Origin: Clostridiales bacterium UBA3678
Lineage (GTDB): Bacteria; Bacillota; Clostridia; TANB77; CAG-508
NCBI GenBank assembly: GCA_002372935.1
Contig: DFJF01000007.1
Location: 94,206-158,205 of the forward strand
Direction: 5' to 3'
DNA: 64,000 nucleotides
Position numbers and translations under genes: made by a program. Position 1 is the first letter of the stretch, and every line of letters starts with the position of its first letter. Shown in pieces: positions 1-7,865 of the stretch. The notes under the pieces are model-generated. The model did no database searches. It was not told the origin of the DNA and worked only from the letters and a program-made list of their open reading frames with translations.

Positions 1-1
1 A

Positions 2-577
2 TTTGCTGTTAATTATTTTGATGGTCATGAATTTGATGAAGTTACATATTTAGAAGAAATTTCTAAAATGTTTGAAAATTTAAAATATGATGGAAAAATA
101 ATTTTAGAACTTGGAAGGAGCATATCTGCTTCTTGTGGTAGTTATTTAACAAAAGTTGTTGATAAAAAAACAAATAAAGACGAGAATTACGCAATATTAG
201 ATGGAGGAATAAATCAATTAGTTTATTTTGGACAGGTTATGGCAATGAAATTTCCATATTATGATATATATCCAAAACGCCAAAAAGAGGATATAAAAAA
301 ATGGAACTTGATGGGGTCTTTGTGTACAGTCAATGATATTTTAGTAAAACAATTACCAGTAAGTAATTTACAATTAGGAGATGTTTTTATATTTAAAAAC
401 ACAGGAGCATATTGCATGACAGAATGTATTGCACTTTTCTTGAGTAGGGATTTACCTAAAGTAGCATTAATAAAAGGAGATAAAATAGAATTAGTCAGAA
501 ATTCGATAGAAACATATGTATTAAATATGTGTAATGAAAATAAAAATATAGAAAGGAAAGAGATTAAAAATGGATAG
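2..577 (+). CDS. PLP-dependent decarboxylase-like protein, C-terminal part (5' end outside window)
   Basis: The frame is open from base 2, so the start lies upstream of the window. About 191 residues remain. They look like the C-terminal beta-barrel half of fold-type III PLP decarboxylases (diaminopimelate/ornithine decarboxylase family): an ELGRS stretch matches the EPGR motif, followed by DGGINQ, then CTVNDIL where the family has its catalytic Cys, and a late NTGAY. It overlaps the carrier-protein gene by 8 bp, so the two are translationally coupled. The neighbours (carrier protein, MBOAT, DltD-like) suggest it acts in modifying a cell-surface polymer rather than in lysine synthesis. That role is inferred from context. 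Confidence 0.75.
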   Translation, partial: FAVNYFDGHEFDEVTYLEEISKMFENLKYDGKIILELGRSISASCGSYLTKVVDKKTNKDENYAILDGGINQLVYFGQVMAMKFPYYDIYPKRQKEDIKKWNLMGSLCTVNDILVKQLPVSNLQLGDVFIFKNTGAYCMTECIALFLSRDLPKVALIKGDKIELVRNSIETYVLNMCNENKNIERKEIKNG

Positions 578-800
578 ATTAATAGAGATTTTAGAAGAAA
601 TAGAAGATGGAGTAGATTATAAAAATTGCAAAACACTAATAGATGATCATTATTTAGATTCACTTTCAATTATATCATTAGTTGCAGAATTGGAGGATGA
701 ATTTGATATCACAATTCCAACAGTTGAAATTATACCTGAAAACTTTAATTCTGTAGAATCTATGTGGAAACTAATAACTAGATTACAAGAAGAAGGATAA
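570..800 (+). CDS. acyl carrier protein-like (DltC-type)
   Basis: A 76-residue acidic helical protein with the phosphopantetheine attachment motif DSLS near residue 30, the usual size of ACP/DltC carriers. The ATG lies inside the 3' end of the upstream gene after an aaaggaaag ribosome site. Its product would carry an activated amino acid or acyl group on a 4'-phosphopantetheine arm and hand it to the downstream MBOAT protein, as DltC does with D-alanine and DltB. The substrate cannot be read from the sequence, and the adenylating enzyme, if present, lies upstream of the window. Confidence 0.85.
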   Translation: MDRLIEILEEIEDGVDYKNCKTLIDDHYLDSLSIISLVAELEDEFDITIPTVEIIPENFNSVESMWKLITRLQEEG

Positions 801-831
801 TATATAACAAAAATAGAAAGGTTTGAGTAAA

Positions 832-2424
832 ATGAGCTATAGTGATGCAACATATCTTGTATTATTTTTACCATTAACTATACTAATATATAATTTAATG
901 CCACAAAAACACCGTTGGAAAGTATTATTAATCGCAAGCTATATATTTTTCTGGTGTATAAGCAAAAAATTAATTATTTTTATAATATTTTCAACATTTT
1001 CAATTCATCACTTTGGATTATGGCTTAAAAGTATACAAGAAGAAAGAAATAAATTATTAAAAGAAGCGGAAAAAGAAAGCAAAAAAGCAATAAGAGCAGA
1101 ATATTTAAAAAAGCAAAGAAAAGTTTTATTATTGGGTGTATTAATTCACCTTGGAATATTGCTTGTACTAAAATATTCAGGTTTTGCTTTAGAAAATCTA
1201 AATGCATTATTTGCGATGATAAAGATTCCAATTTCATTTAGTATAACCAAATATATGATGCCAATAGGAATATCTTTTTACACATTACAAGCTATTTCAT
1301 ATATTACAGATGTATATCACGAAAAAATACAAGCAGATAGAAATTTGGGAAGACTTGCATTATTTATGACATTTTTTCCACAAATAATGGAAGGTCCAAT
1401 ATGCAGATATTCAGATACAGCTATGCAATTATGGGAAGGAAAAAAAGTTACTTATCAAAATTTAAAATCTGGGTTATTACGTATAGGATATGGAATTATT
1501 AAAAAGATTGTTATTGCTGATAGATTAAATATATTTGTACAAACAATATTTGAAAAATATTCAGAATTTGATGGTGGAATTGTAGCTATTGGAGTTATAT
1601 TATATACAGTTCAATTATATATGGACTTTTCAGGTGTTATGGATATTGTAATAGGAAGTGGAGAAATATTTGGAATAAAGATGCCCGAAAATTTCAGGCA
1701 ACCATTTTTCTCAAAAACAATATCAGAATTTTGGACAAGGTGGCATATCACACTTGGAGCGTTTTTCAGAGATTATGTTTTTTATCCATTGTCACTTTCA
1801 GAGCCATTAAAAAAACTTACTACTAAAGCAAGGAAAAAATTAGGAAAACATTATGGGCCACTTATATCAAGCAGTATTGCATTATTTTGTGTATGGTTTT
1901 GCAATGGGCTTTGGCATGGAGCAGCATGGTCTTTTATCTTTTTTGGAATGTACCATTTTGTATTAATTTTGACAGGTAATATAATTGAACCTTTAGTAAA
2001 TATTGTAAATGAAAAATTACATATAAAAAAGGAAAATTGGATATATAAAACATTGCAAATAATAAGAACAACAATTTTAGTATTTATTGGGGAATTATTT
2101 TTTGAAGCTAAAACAGTAAAAGATGGGTTTGCCATGTTAAATAGAATCTTTACTCAGTTTAGTTTTAATGGAATTTCAACAGGAGCCATATTAGATAAAA
2201 ATGGTATGGATTTAAAAGATTTTATTATAGTTGGAATAGGAATAATTTTTGTATATATAATAAGTATTTTAAAAGAAAAAAATGTAGATATAAAAAAATG
2301 GGTTTTTGGACAAAAGATTGTAATAAGATGGTTAATATATTATGCAATTATATTTGTAGTGATAATATTAGGCGCTTATGGTATGAATTATATTCCAGTT
2401 GATCCAATGTATGCAGGTTTTTAA
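832..2424 (+). CDS. MBOAT family membrane O-acyltransferase (DltB/AlgI-like)
   Basis: A 530-residue polytopic membrane protein. It has the family signature: WTRWHITLGAFFRDY in the middle and the catalytic histidine in NGLWHGAAW near residue 365. These proteins take an acyl or aminoacyl group from a carrier protein and pass it across the membrane to an extracellular glycan, here presumably a teichoic-acid-like polymer. I chose ATG 832 because the gaaagg ribosome site (815-820) is 11 nt upstream; the in-frame TTG at 823 is too close. A charged lysine/glutamate-rich loop near residues 68-95 follows the first membrane segments. Confidence 0.88.
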   Translation: MSYSDATYLVLFLPLTILIYNLMPQKHRWKVLLIASYIFFWCISKKLIIFIIFSTFSIHHFGLWLKSIQEERNKLLKEAEKESKKAIRAEYLKKQRKVLLLGVLIHLGILLVLKYSGFALENLNALFAMIKIPISFSITKYMMPIGISFYTLQAISYITDVYHEKIQADRNLGRLALFMTFFPQIMEGPICRYSDTAMQLWEGKKVTYQNLKSGLLRIGYGIIKKIVIADRLNIFVQTIFEKYSEFDGGIVAIGVILYTVQLYMDFSGVMDIVIGSGEIFGIKMPENFRQPFFSKTISEFWTRWHITLGAFFRDYVFYPLSLSEPLKKLTTKARKKLGKHYGPLISSSIALFCVWFCNGLWHGAAWSFIFFGMYHFVLILTGNIIEPLVNIVNEKLHIKKENWIYKTLQIIRTTILVFIGELFFEAKTVKDGFAMLNRIFTQFSFNGISTGAILDKNGMDLKDFIIVGIGIIFVYIISILKEKNVDIKKWVFGQKIVIRWLIYYAIIFVVIILGAYGMNYIPVDPMYAGF

Positions 2425-2447
2425 ATAAGAAGGAGGAATAAACTAAG

Positions 2448-3356
2448 GTGAAAAAAATAATACTTAAATGCACTATATTTTGTACAATATTTTTAATAAT
2501 ATTAATAATCCTTTCACATATAGTAGTTCCAAAAAATAATTCAAAAGAAGCAGGGATGGAAGATGAATTAGCAAATGGGATTTTAGCAGAACCAGAAAAT
2601 ACAATTGATGTTTTGGTTGTTGGTGATAGTGAATCATATTCATCTTATGTACCTCGTGAGATATGGAATGAATATGGAATTACATCATATGTATGTGGAA
2701 ATCCAAAACAGCCATTAAGCAGGTCATTGAGTTTTATATATAAAACTTTTAAAACTCAAAAACCAAAAATAGTTATGTTAGAGACAAATACGATATATAG
2801 AAGAAGATCATTAATGTATCCATTATATGAGTTATCAGATAATATTTTGCCAATTTTTAAATACCATGATAGATGGAAAACTCTTACAAAAAACGATCTT
2901 TTTGGTAAAGTGGATTATACAACAATACAAGATAGTAAAGGATATTATTATAGTGATATTATAAAATCATCAAAACCTGGGAAATATATGAGAAGGTCTA
3001 AGGATGAACGAAAAATTCCAAAGTCAAATAAATTATACATAAAAATAATGAAGAAGTATTGTGAAAAAAATGGAGCAAAATTGGTTTTCTATAGTGCACC
3101 AAGTTCAAAAAATTGGACTTATGAAAAACATAATGGAGTACAGGCATTAGCAGACAGCCTAGGTATTGAATTTATAGATTTAAATCTAAAAAACAATGAA
3201 ATTAATATAAATTGGAATGAAGATTCTAGAGATAAAGGAGATCACTTAAATTATAATGGAGCAATAAAAGTAACTAAATATTTAGGGAAATATTTATATG
3301 AAAAAAATATTTTAACTGATCACAGAGGAGATCCAAATTATCAAGAGTGGAATTAA
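2448..3356 (+). CDS. DltD/SGNH-like membrane-anchored protein
   Basis: Starts with GTG 17 nt after an aggagga ribosome site begins. It has an N-terminal membrane anchor (about residues 4-27) and an extracytoplasmic SGNH-type domain: VVGDSES carries the nucleophile serine in block I and DHLNYNGA near the C-terminus carries the Asp/His of block V. It closes the operon after the carrier protein and MBOAT gene, the place of DltD in dlt operons. DltD-like proteins take part in the final acyl transfer to the polymer. Sequence similarity to DltD proper is only at motif level. Confidence 0.75.
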   Translation: MKKIILKCTIFCTIFLIILIILSHIVVPKNNSKEAGMEDELANGILAEPENTIDVLVVGDSESYSSYVPREIWNEYGITSYVCGNPKQPLSRSLSFIYKTFKTQKPKIVMLETNTIYRRRSLMYPLYELSDNILPIFKYHDRWKTLTKNDLFGKVDYTTIQDSKGYYYSDIIKSSKPGKYMRRSKDERKIPKSNKLYIKIMKKYCEKNGAKLVFYSAPSSKNWTYEKHNGVQALADSLGIEFIDLNLKNNEININWNEDSRDKGDHLNYNGAIKVTKYLGKYLYEKNILTDHRGDPNYQEWN

Positions 3357-3384
3357 AATAGCAATTAATTTTGCTATTTTTTTC
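3355..3384 (+). terminator. intrinsic terminator of the dlt-like operon
   Basis: Perfect 10-bp stem aaaatagcaa / ttgctatttt with a 6-nt loop, followed by a T tract. It overlaps the last two bases of the preceding stop codon. Confidence 0.85.
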
Positions 3385-3441
3385 TTCTAAAAAGGCTTGA
3401 GAGAGTAAGAAAACAAAAGAAATGTGAATGTTTTGTAAATT

Positions 3442-3468
3442 TTGGCACTCACATATTGACATTGCTAA
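3442..3468 (+). promoter_or_regulatory. CIRCE-like HrcA operator upstream of hsp20
   Basis: ttggcactc - 9 nt - cattgctaa. The CIRCE consensus is TTAGCACTC-N9-GAGTGCTAA; the left arm matches 8 of 9 and the right arm 7 of 9, with exact N9 spacing. The element covers the -35 box of the hsp20 promoter, where HrcA binding would block transcription. HrcA itself is not in this window. Confidence 0.7.
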
Positions 3469-3483
3469 AAAACGTGATATACT
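3456..3483 (+). promoter_or_regulatory. sigma-A type promoter of hsp20
   Basis: TTGACA at 3456-3461 and TATACT at 3478-3483 with 16 bp between. A second -10-like TATAAT overlaps at 3483-3488. The leader also carries a small perfect hairpin atacca/tggtat at 3503-3519. Confidence 0.65.
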
Positions 3484-3549
3484 ATAATTGTAAAAAATAA
3501 AAATACCACAAAATGGTATCAAAAAAAATAAGAAAGGAAGTTGATTATT

Positions 3550-3972
3550 ATGATGATGATACCTAGAAAAAAAGATGATTTTGATATTTGGGGTGACATG
3601 TTTAGAAATCCATTCTTCTCAAACACAGAAGGTGAGATCATGAAAACAGATATTAAAGAAAAGGGTGACAAATATGAAATAGATATGGACTTACCTGGAT
3701 ATGAAAAAGACAATATAAAAATAGAAATAGATGATGGATATTTAGTAGTTTCTGCTAATGTTGATACAAACAAAGAAGAAAAAGAAAAAGGCAAATTTGT
3801 TCGTAAAGAAAGATATGTTGGATCTTGCTCTAGAAGCTTCTATATAGGAGAAGACATAGAAAATGAAGATATAAAGGCTTCATTTAAAAATGGAACATTA
3901 AGAATAGAAGTACCTAAAAAAGAAGAAAAACAAGAAATACCAGAAAAGAAATATATTCAAATAGAAGATTAA
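3550..3972 (+). CDS. small heat-shock protein Hsp20 family
   Basis: About 140 residues with an alpha-crystallin domain: KTDIKEKGDKYEIDMDLPGY opens the domain and the closing strand motif is FKNGTLRIEVPK. It is an ATP-independent holdase that binds unfolding proteins. ATG 3550 is preferred because the in-frame TTG at 3541 directly abuts the aaaggaag ribosome site; ATGs at 3553 and 3556 are also possible. It is monocistronic, with its own promoter, CIRCE-like operator and terminator, so it is probably under HrcA heat-shock control. Confidence 0.92.
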   Translation: MMMIPRKKDDFDIWGDMFRNPFFSNTEGEIMKTDIKEKGDKYEIDMDLPGYEKDNIKIEIDDGYLVVSANVDTNKEEKEKGKFVRKERYVGSCSRSFYIGEDIENEDIKASFKNGTLRIEVPKKEEKQEIPEKKYIQIED

Positions 3973-3983
3973 TTAATGGAAGA

Positions 3984-4016
3984 GTTGTATAAGGCTAATC
4001 CTTATACAACTTTTTT
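3984..4016 (+). terminator. intrinsic terminator after hsp20
   Basis: Perfect 11-bp stem gttgtataagg / ccttatacaac with a 5-nt loop and a following T run. Confidence 0.9.
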
Positions 4017-4085
4017 ATTATTTTTATTGTCATTTTATTTTAAATAAAATATAATAAAAGATAATCAAAACGAAAGGAATTTTAT

Positions 4086-5852
4086 ATGTTTAAATTATTT
4101 AAAAATTTTGGAAAAAAAGACATAGCTGTAATGTTAATTTGTATTATATTAATTGTACTTCAAGTTTGGCTAGAACTAAAAATGCCAGATTATATGTCAG
4201 AAATAACTGTTTTAGTTCAAACAGAAGGAAGTCAAATGAGTGACATATTAGCAAATGGAGGCTATATGATGGCCTGTGCATTTGGAAGTTTGGTATCAGC
4301 AATTATTGTTGGATATTTAGTTGCAAATTTAGCTGCAACTTTATCTATGAAAATTAGAAAAAAATTATTTACAAAAGTTGAAAATTTGGCAATGAATGAA
4401 GTTAAAAGATTTTCTACAAGTAGTTTAATTACAAGAACTACAAATGATATAACACAAATACAGATGCTTGTTGCAATGGGGTTACAAATGGCAATAAAAG
4501 CTCCTATAACTGCTGTATGGGCAGTAACAAAGATATTAAACAAGAGTTGGCAATGGAGTGCGATTACAGGTGTAGGAGTATTAATACTTATGGCAGTTAT
4601 TATTGCCATTATGTTTGTCGTTGTTCCAAAATTTAAAATTGTACAAAAATTGACAGATAAATTAAATGGGGTAACTCGTGAAAATCTTACAGGAATTAGA
4701 GTAGTTAGAGCTTTTAATGCAGAAGAATATCAAGAAAATAAATTTGAAAAAGCAAATAAAGATTTAACAAATCAACAAATGTTTAACCAAAAAGCTTTTG
4801 CTCTTCTTTCACCAGTTATGTATTTGGTAATGTATTTTTTGACACTTTCTATTTACTATGTTGGAGCCCATTTGATAAATGATGCTAATTTTGCAGAAAA
4901 AATAACTTTATTTGGAAATATGGTTGTATTTAGTTCTTATGCTATGCAAGTTATCATGGCATTTTTGATGCTTGCTATGATTTTTATGATGTACCCAAGA
5001 GCTCAAGTTTCTGCAAAGCGTATAAATGAAGTATTAGATACAGACATAACAATTAAAGATGGAAAAATAGACAAAGATACAAACAACATAAAAGGTGAAG
5101 TAGAATTTAAAAATGTAAGTTTCAAATATCCAGATGCAGATGACTATGTTTTAGAAAATATTTCATTTAAAGCTAACAAAGGAGAAACAGTTGCTTTTAT
5201 TGGGTCAACAGGTAGTGGAAAATCTACTTTAATAAATTTAGTTCCAAGATTTTATGATTCTACTTCTGGAGAAGTTTTAGTTGATGGAATAAATATAAAA
5301 GAATATAAACAAGAATTTTTACATACAAAATTAGGATATGTTTCTCAAAAAGCTGTTATTTTCAATGACACTGTTGCAAATAATATTTCTTATGGTGATA
5401 ATGGAAAAGGTAAAATATCAGAAGAAAAGATAAAAAAAGCTATAGAAGTAGCTCAAGCAAAAGAATTTGTAGAAAAAATGGAAGATGGCTATAATACAGA
5501 TATGGCTGAAGGCGGAACAAATGTATCTGGAGGTCAAAAGCAAAGATTATCAATAGCAAGAGCAATTGCAAGAGATCCAGAAATTTATATTTTTGATGAT
5601 ACATTTTCAGCTTTAGATTATAAAACAGATAGTATATTAAGAAAAGCATTAAAAGATTATACTAAAAATGCTACAATATTAATAGTTGCCCAAAGAATTG
5701 GTACAATTATGAATGCAGATAAAATTGTGGTTTTAGATGAGGGAAAAATTGTTGGAATTGGAAAACACAAAGAATTATTACAGAAATGTGATGTATATAG
5801 ACAGATTGCTTTATCACAATTAACAAAGGAGGAATTAGATGCTGAAAAATAA
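4086..5852 (+). CDS. ABC exporter half-transporter, subunit with degenerate ATP site
   Basis: 588 residues: six membrane helices (about 1-310) then a nucleotide-binding domain. Walker A is GSTGSGKST and the signature VSGGQ is canonical. However, Walker B reads IYIFDDTFSALD, with Asp in place of the catalytic Glu, and the switch residue after Walker B is Gln (VAQR) rather than His. That is the pattern of the degenerate-site subunit in heterodimeric exporters such as BmrCD or TM287/288. Its partner is the next gene, whose signature motif is altered in the complementary way. Substrate unknown; drugs, peptides or lipids are the usual cargo. Confidence 0.9.
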   Translation: MFKLFKNFGKKDIAVMLICIILIVLQVWLELKMPDYMSEITVLVQTEGSQMSDILANGGYMMACAFGSLVSAIIVGYLVANLAATLSMKIRKKLFTKVENLAMNEVKRFSTSSLITRTTNDITQIQMLVAMGLQMAIKAPITAVWAVTKILNKSWQWSAITGVGVLILMAVIIAIMFVVVPKFKIVQKLTDKLNGVTRENLTGIRVVRAFNAEEYQENKFEKANKDLTNQQMFNQKAFALLSPVMYLVMYFLTLSIYYVGAHLINDANFAEKITLFGNMVVFSSYAMQVIMAFLMLAMIFMMYPRAQVSAKRINEVLDTDITIKDGKIDKDTNNIKGEVEFKNVSFKYPDADDYVLENISFKANKGETVAFIGSTGSGKSTLINLVPRFYDSTSGEVLVDGINIKEYKQEFLHTKLGYVSQKAVIFNDTVANNISYGDNGKGKISEEKIKKAIEVAQAKEFVEKMEDGYNTDMAEGGTNVSGGQKQRLSIARAIARDPEIYIFDDTFSALDYKTDSILRKALKDYTKNATILIVAQRIGTIMNADKIVVLDEGKIVGIGKHKELLQKCDVYRQIALSQLTKEELDAEK

Positions 5853-5964
5853 TTACAATTTTGGCTATGTCAAATTTTATTTAAAACGCGGTTACATACA
5901 AAAAGTATGCGCCCTTGCCTTTTAAATTAAATTTTCCTTGCCAAAATTTAATTCTTTTTTCAGC
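5841..5964. repeat. long imperfect palindrome between the two ABC exporter genes
   Basis: The outer arms 5841-5865 and 5940-5964 match at about 19 of 25 positions (gctgaaaaa...attttggc against its reverse complement). The pairing continues inward through AT-rich arms to a GC-richer tip around gcggttacata / gtatgcgc. The left arm includes the last codons of the first exporter gene. No T tract follows. It could be a remnant of a small palindromic mobile element, or an RNA structure setting the expression ratio of the two subunits. Confidence 0.6.
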
Positions 5965-5995
5965 AAAATGCCTCAAGAAAGGAAAAAGATTAATA

Positions 5996-7816
5996 ATGAG
6001 TAATAACGAATCAAGACCTCCAAGAAGAGGACCAATGGGTAGAGGACCAGGTGTTCCTGGTGAAAAAGCAAAAGACTTTAAAGGTGCAGTTAGGAGACTG
6101 ATTTCAGAATTAAAAACATATAAAATGTTTATTATAATTGCGCTTATCCTTGCGGTTGCAGGTTCTGTACTATCAATTATGGCACCAAACAGGCTATCAA
6201 GTTTAACAGATGAAATTTCAGCAGGATTAATGGGAAATATGAATTTATCAAAAATAAAACATATTGCATTAATTTTAGCATGTATGTATATTGCTAGTGC
6301 ATTATTTAACTTTATTCAAGGCATTATAATGACAATAATTGCAAATAAATTTGCTCAAAATTTAAGAAGTAGAATTTCGAAAAAGATAAATAAATTACCA
6401 CTTAGATATTTTGACTTACATCCAATTGGAGATATTTTATCAAGAGTTACAAATGATGTTGATACAATTGCTCAAACAATGAATCAATCACTAGGAACAT
6501 TTGTAAGTAGTATAACATTATTTTTAGGTTCAATAATCATGATGTTTTATACAAATTGGATAATGGCATTAACTGCTATAGGTTCTAGTGTAATAGGATT
6601 TATATTTATGTTCTTAATTTTAGGAAAATCACAAAAATACTTTGTTGCAAGACAAGAAGAACTAGGAAAATTAAATGGTCATATTGAAGAAATATATTCA
6701 GCATTAAATATTGTAAAAGTATATAATGGTCAAAAGTCTGCAAATAGTAAATTTGCTGAACTAAATAAAAAAGTATATAATGCAAATAGAAAAAGCCAAT
6801 TTTTATCAGGATTAATGCAACCTATGATGCAATTTATAGGAAACCTTGGTTATGTTGCAGTTTGTATAGTTGGCGCATTACTTACAATGAATAATGTTAT
6901 ATCTTTTGGTGTAATTGTTGCATTTATTACATATGTTAGATTATTTACAAATCCATTATCACAGATTGCACAAAGCATGACATCACTTCAATCAACTGCA
7001 GCTGCTAGTGAAAGAGTTTTTGAATTTGTAGATGCAAAAGAAATGAGTAGTCAAGAAAATATAACTAAAAAATTAGATAAAGAAAAAGTTAAAGGGAAAA
7101 TTGAATTTGATAATATTGTATTCCAATATGACAATAATCCAAATCCTACAATAAAGAATTTTAGTGCAATAGCACATCCAGGGCAAAAGGTGGCAATTGT
7201 TGGACCAACAGGTGCAGGAAAAACTACAATGGTAAATTTACTTATGAAATTTTATGATATAGATTCAGGAGATATAAAAATAGATGATATATCTACAAAA
7301 GAATTAACTCGTGAAAATATACATGATTTATTTACAATGGTATTACAAGACACTTGGCTTTTTGAAGGCACAATAAAAGAAAATTTAATATATAATACAA
7401 ATGCTACACAAGAACAGGTAGAAGAAGTATGTAAAATCGTTGGATTACATCATTTTATCAAGACATTACCAGGTGGCTATGATTCAATGCTTTCAGAAAA
7501 TGATACTGTTTCTGCTGGTCAAAAACAATTACTTACAATTGCAAGAGGAATGCTACAAAATGCACCATTTTTAATACTAGATGAGGCTACTTCAAATGTT
7601 GATACAAGAACAGAAGAATTAGTCCAAAAAGCAATGGATAAATTAACAGAAGGAAAAACATCATTTATTATAGCACATAGATTATCAACAATAAAAAATG
7701 CAGATTTAATTTTGGTAATGAAAGATGGAAATATTATAGAACAAGGAAATCATGATGAACTCATGTCTAAAAATGGTGTTTATGCAGACTTATATAATGC
7801 ACAATTTGAATTATAA
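5996..7816 (+). CDS. ABC exporter half-transporter, catalytic partner subunit
   Basis: 606 residues from ATG 5996, which follows an aagaaagg ribosome site. The longer open frame would begin inside the upstream palindrome and lacks a ribosome site. A basic, proline-rich N-terminal tail (SRPPRRGPMGRGPG) precedes six membrane helices. The NBD has Walker A GPTGAGKT, a canonical Walker B LILDEATS and H-loop IIAHR, but its signature is VSAGQ rather than SGGQ. This complements the degenerate subunit upstream: one full and one impaired ATP site in the heterodimer. Confidence 0.9.
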   Translation: MSNNESRPPRRGPMGRGPGVPGEKAKDFKGAVRRLISELKTYKMFIIIALILAVAGSVLSIMAPNRLSSLTDEISAGLMGNMNLSKIKHIALILACMYIASALFNFIQGIIMTIIANKFAQNLRSRISKKINKLPLRYFDLHPIGDILSRVTNDVDTIAQTMNQSLGTFVSSITLFLGSIIMMFYTNWIMALTAIGSSVIGFIFMFLILGKSQKYFVARQEELGKLNGHIEEIYSALNIVKVYNGQKSANSKFAELNKKVYNANRKSQFLSGLMQPMMQFIGNLGYVAVCIVGALLTMNNVISFGVIVAFITYVRLFTNPLSQIAQSMTSLQSTAAASERVFEFVDAKEMSSQENITKKLDKEKVKGKIEFDNIVFQYDNNPNPTIKNFSAIAHPGQKVAIVGPTGAGKTTMVNLLMKFYDIDSGDIKIDDISTKELTRENIHDLFTMVLQDTWLFEGTIKENLIYNTNATQEQVEEVCKIVGLHHFIKTLPGGYDSMLSENDTVSAGQKQLLTIARGMLQNAPFLILDEATSNVDTRTEELVQKAMDKLTEGKTSFIIAHRLSTIKNADLILVMKDGNIIEQGNHDELMSKNGVYADLYNAQFEL

Positions 7817-7847
7817 TTTCATTTGTGGACGGTTCTTCTTTCAAAGG
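7817..7847 (-). repeat. degenerate single copy of the GGGACGGTTC repeat
   Basis: tttcatttgtggacggttct followed by tctttcaaagg is the reverse complement, with a few changes, of the repeat ends at 16.7 kb and 57.7 kb (which end ...ggggacggttc... / ccccaaatgaaag). It starts directly after the stop codon of the exporter gene. Confidence 0.65.
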
Positions 7848-7865
7848 TGTAAAAGGAGATAAAAT

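Noticed and set aside
5915..5995. Extended N-terminus of the second exporter subunit
   Set aside because: The extra residues are encoded by the arm of the palindrome, and the aagaaagg site points to ATG 5996.
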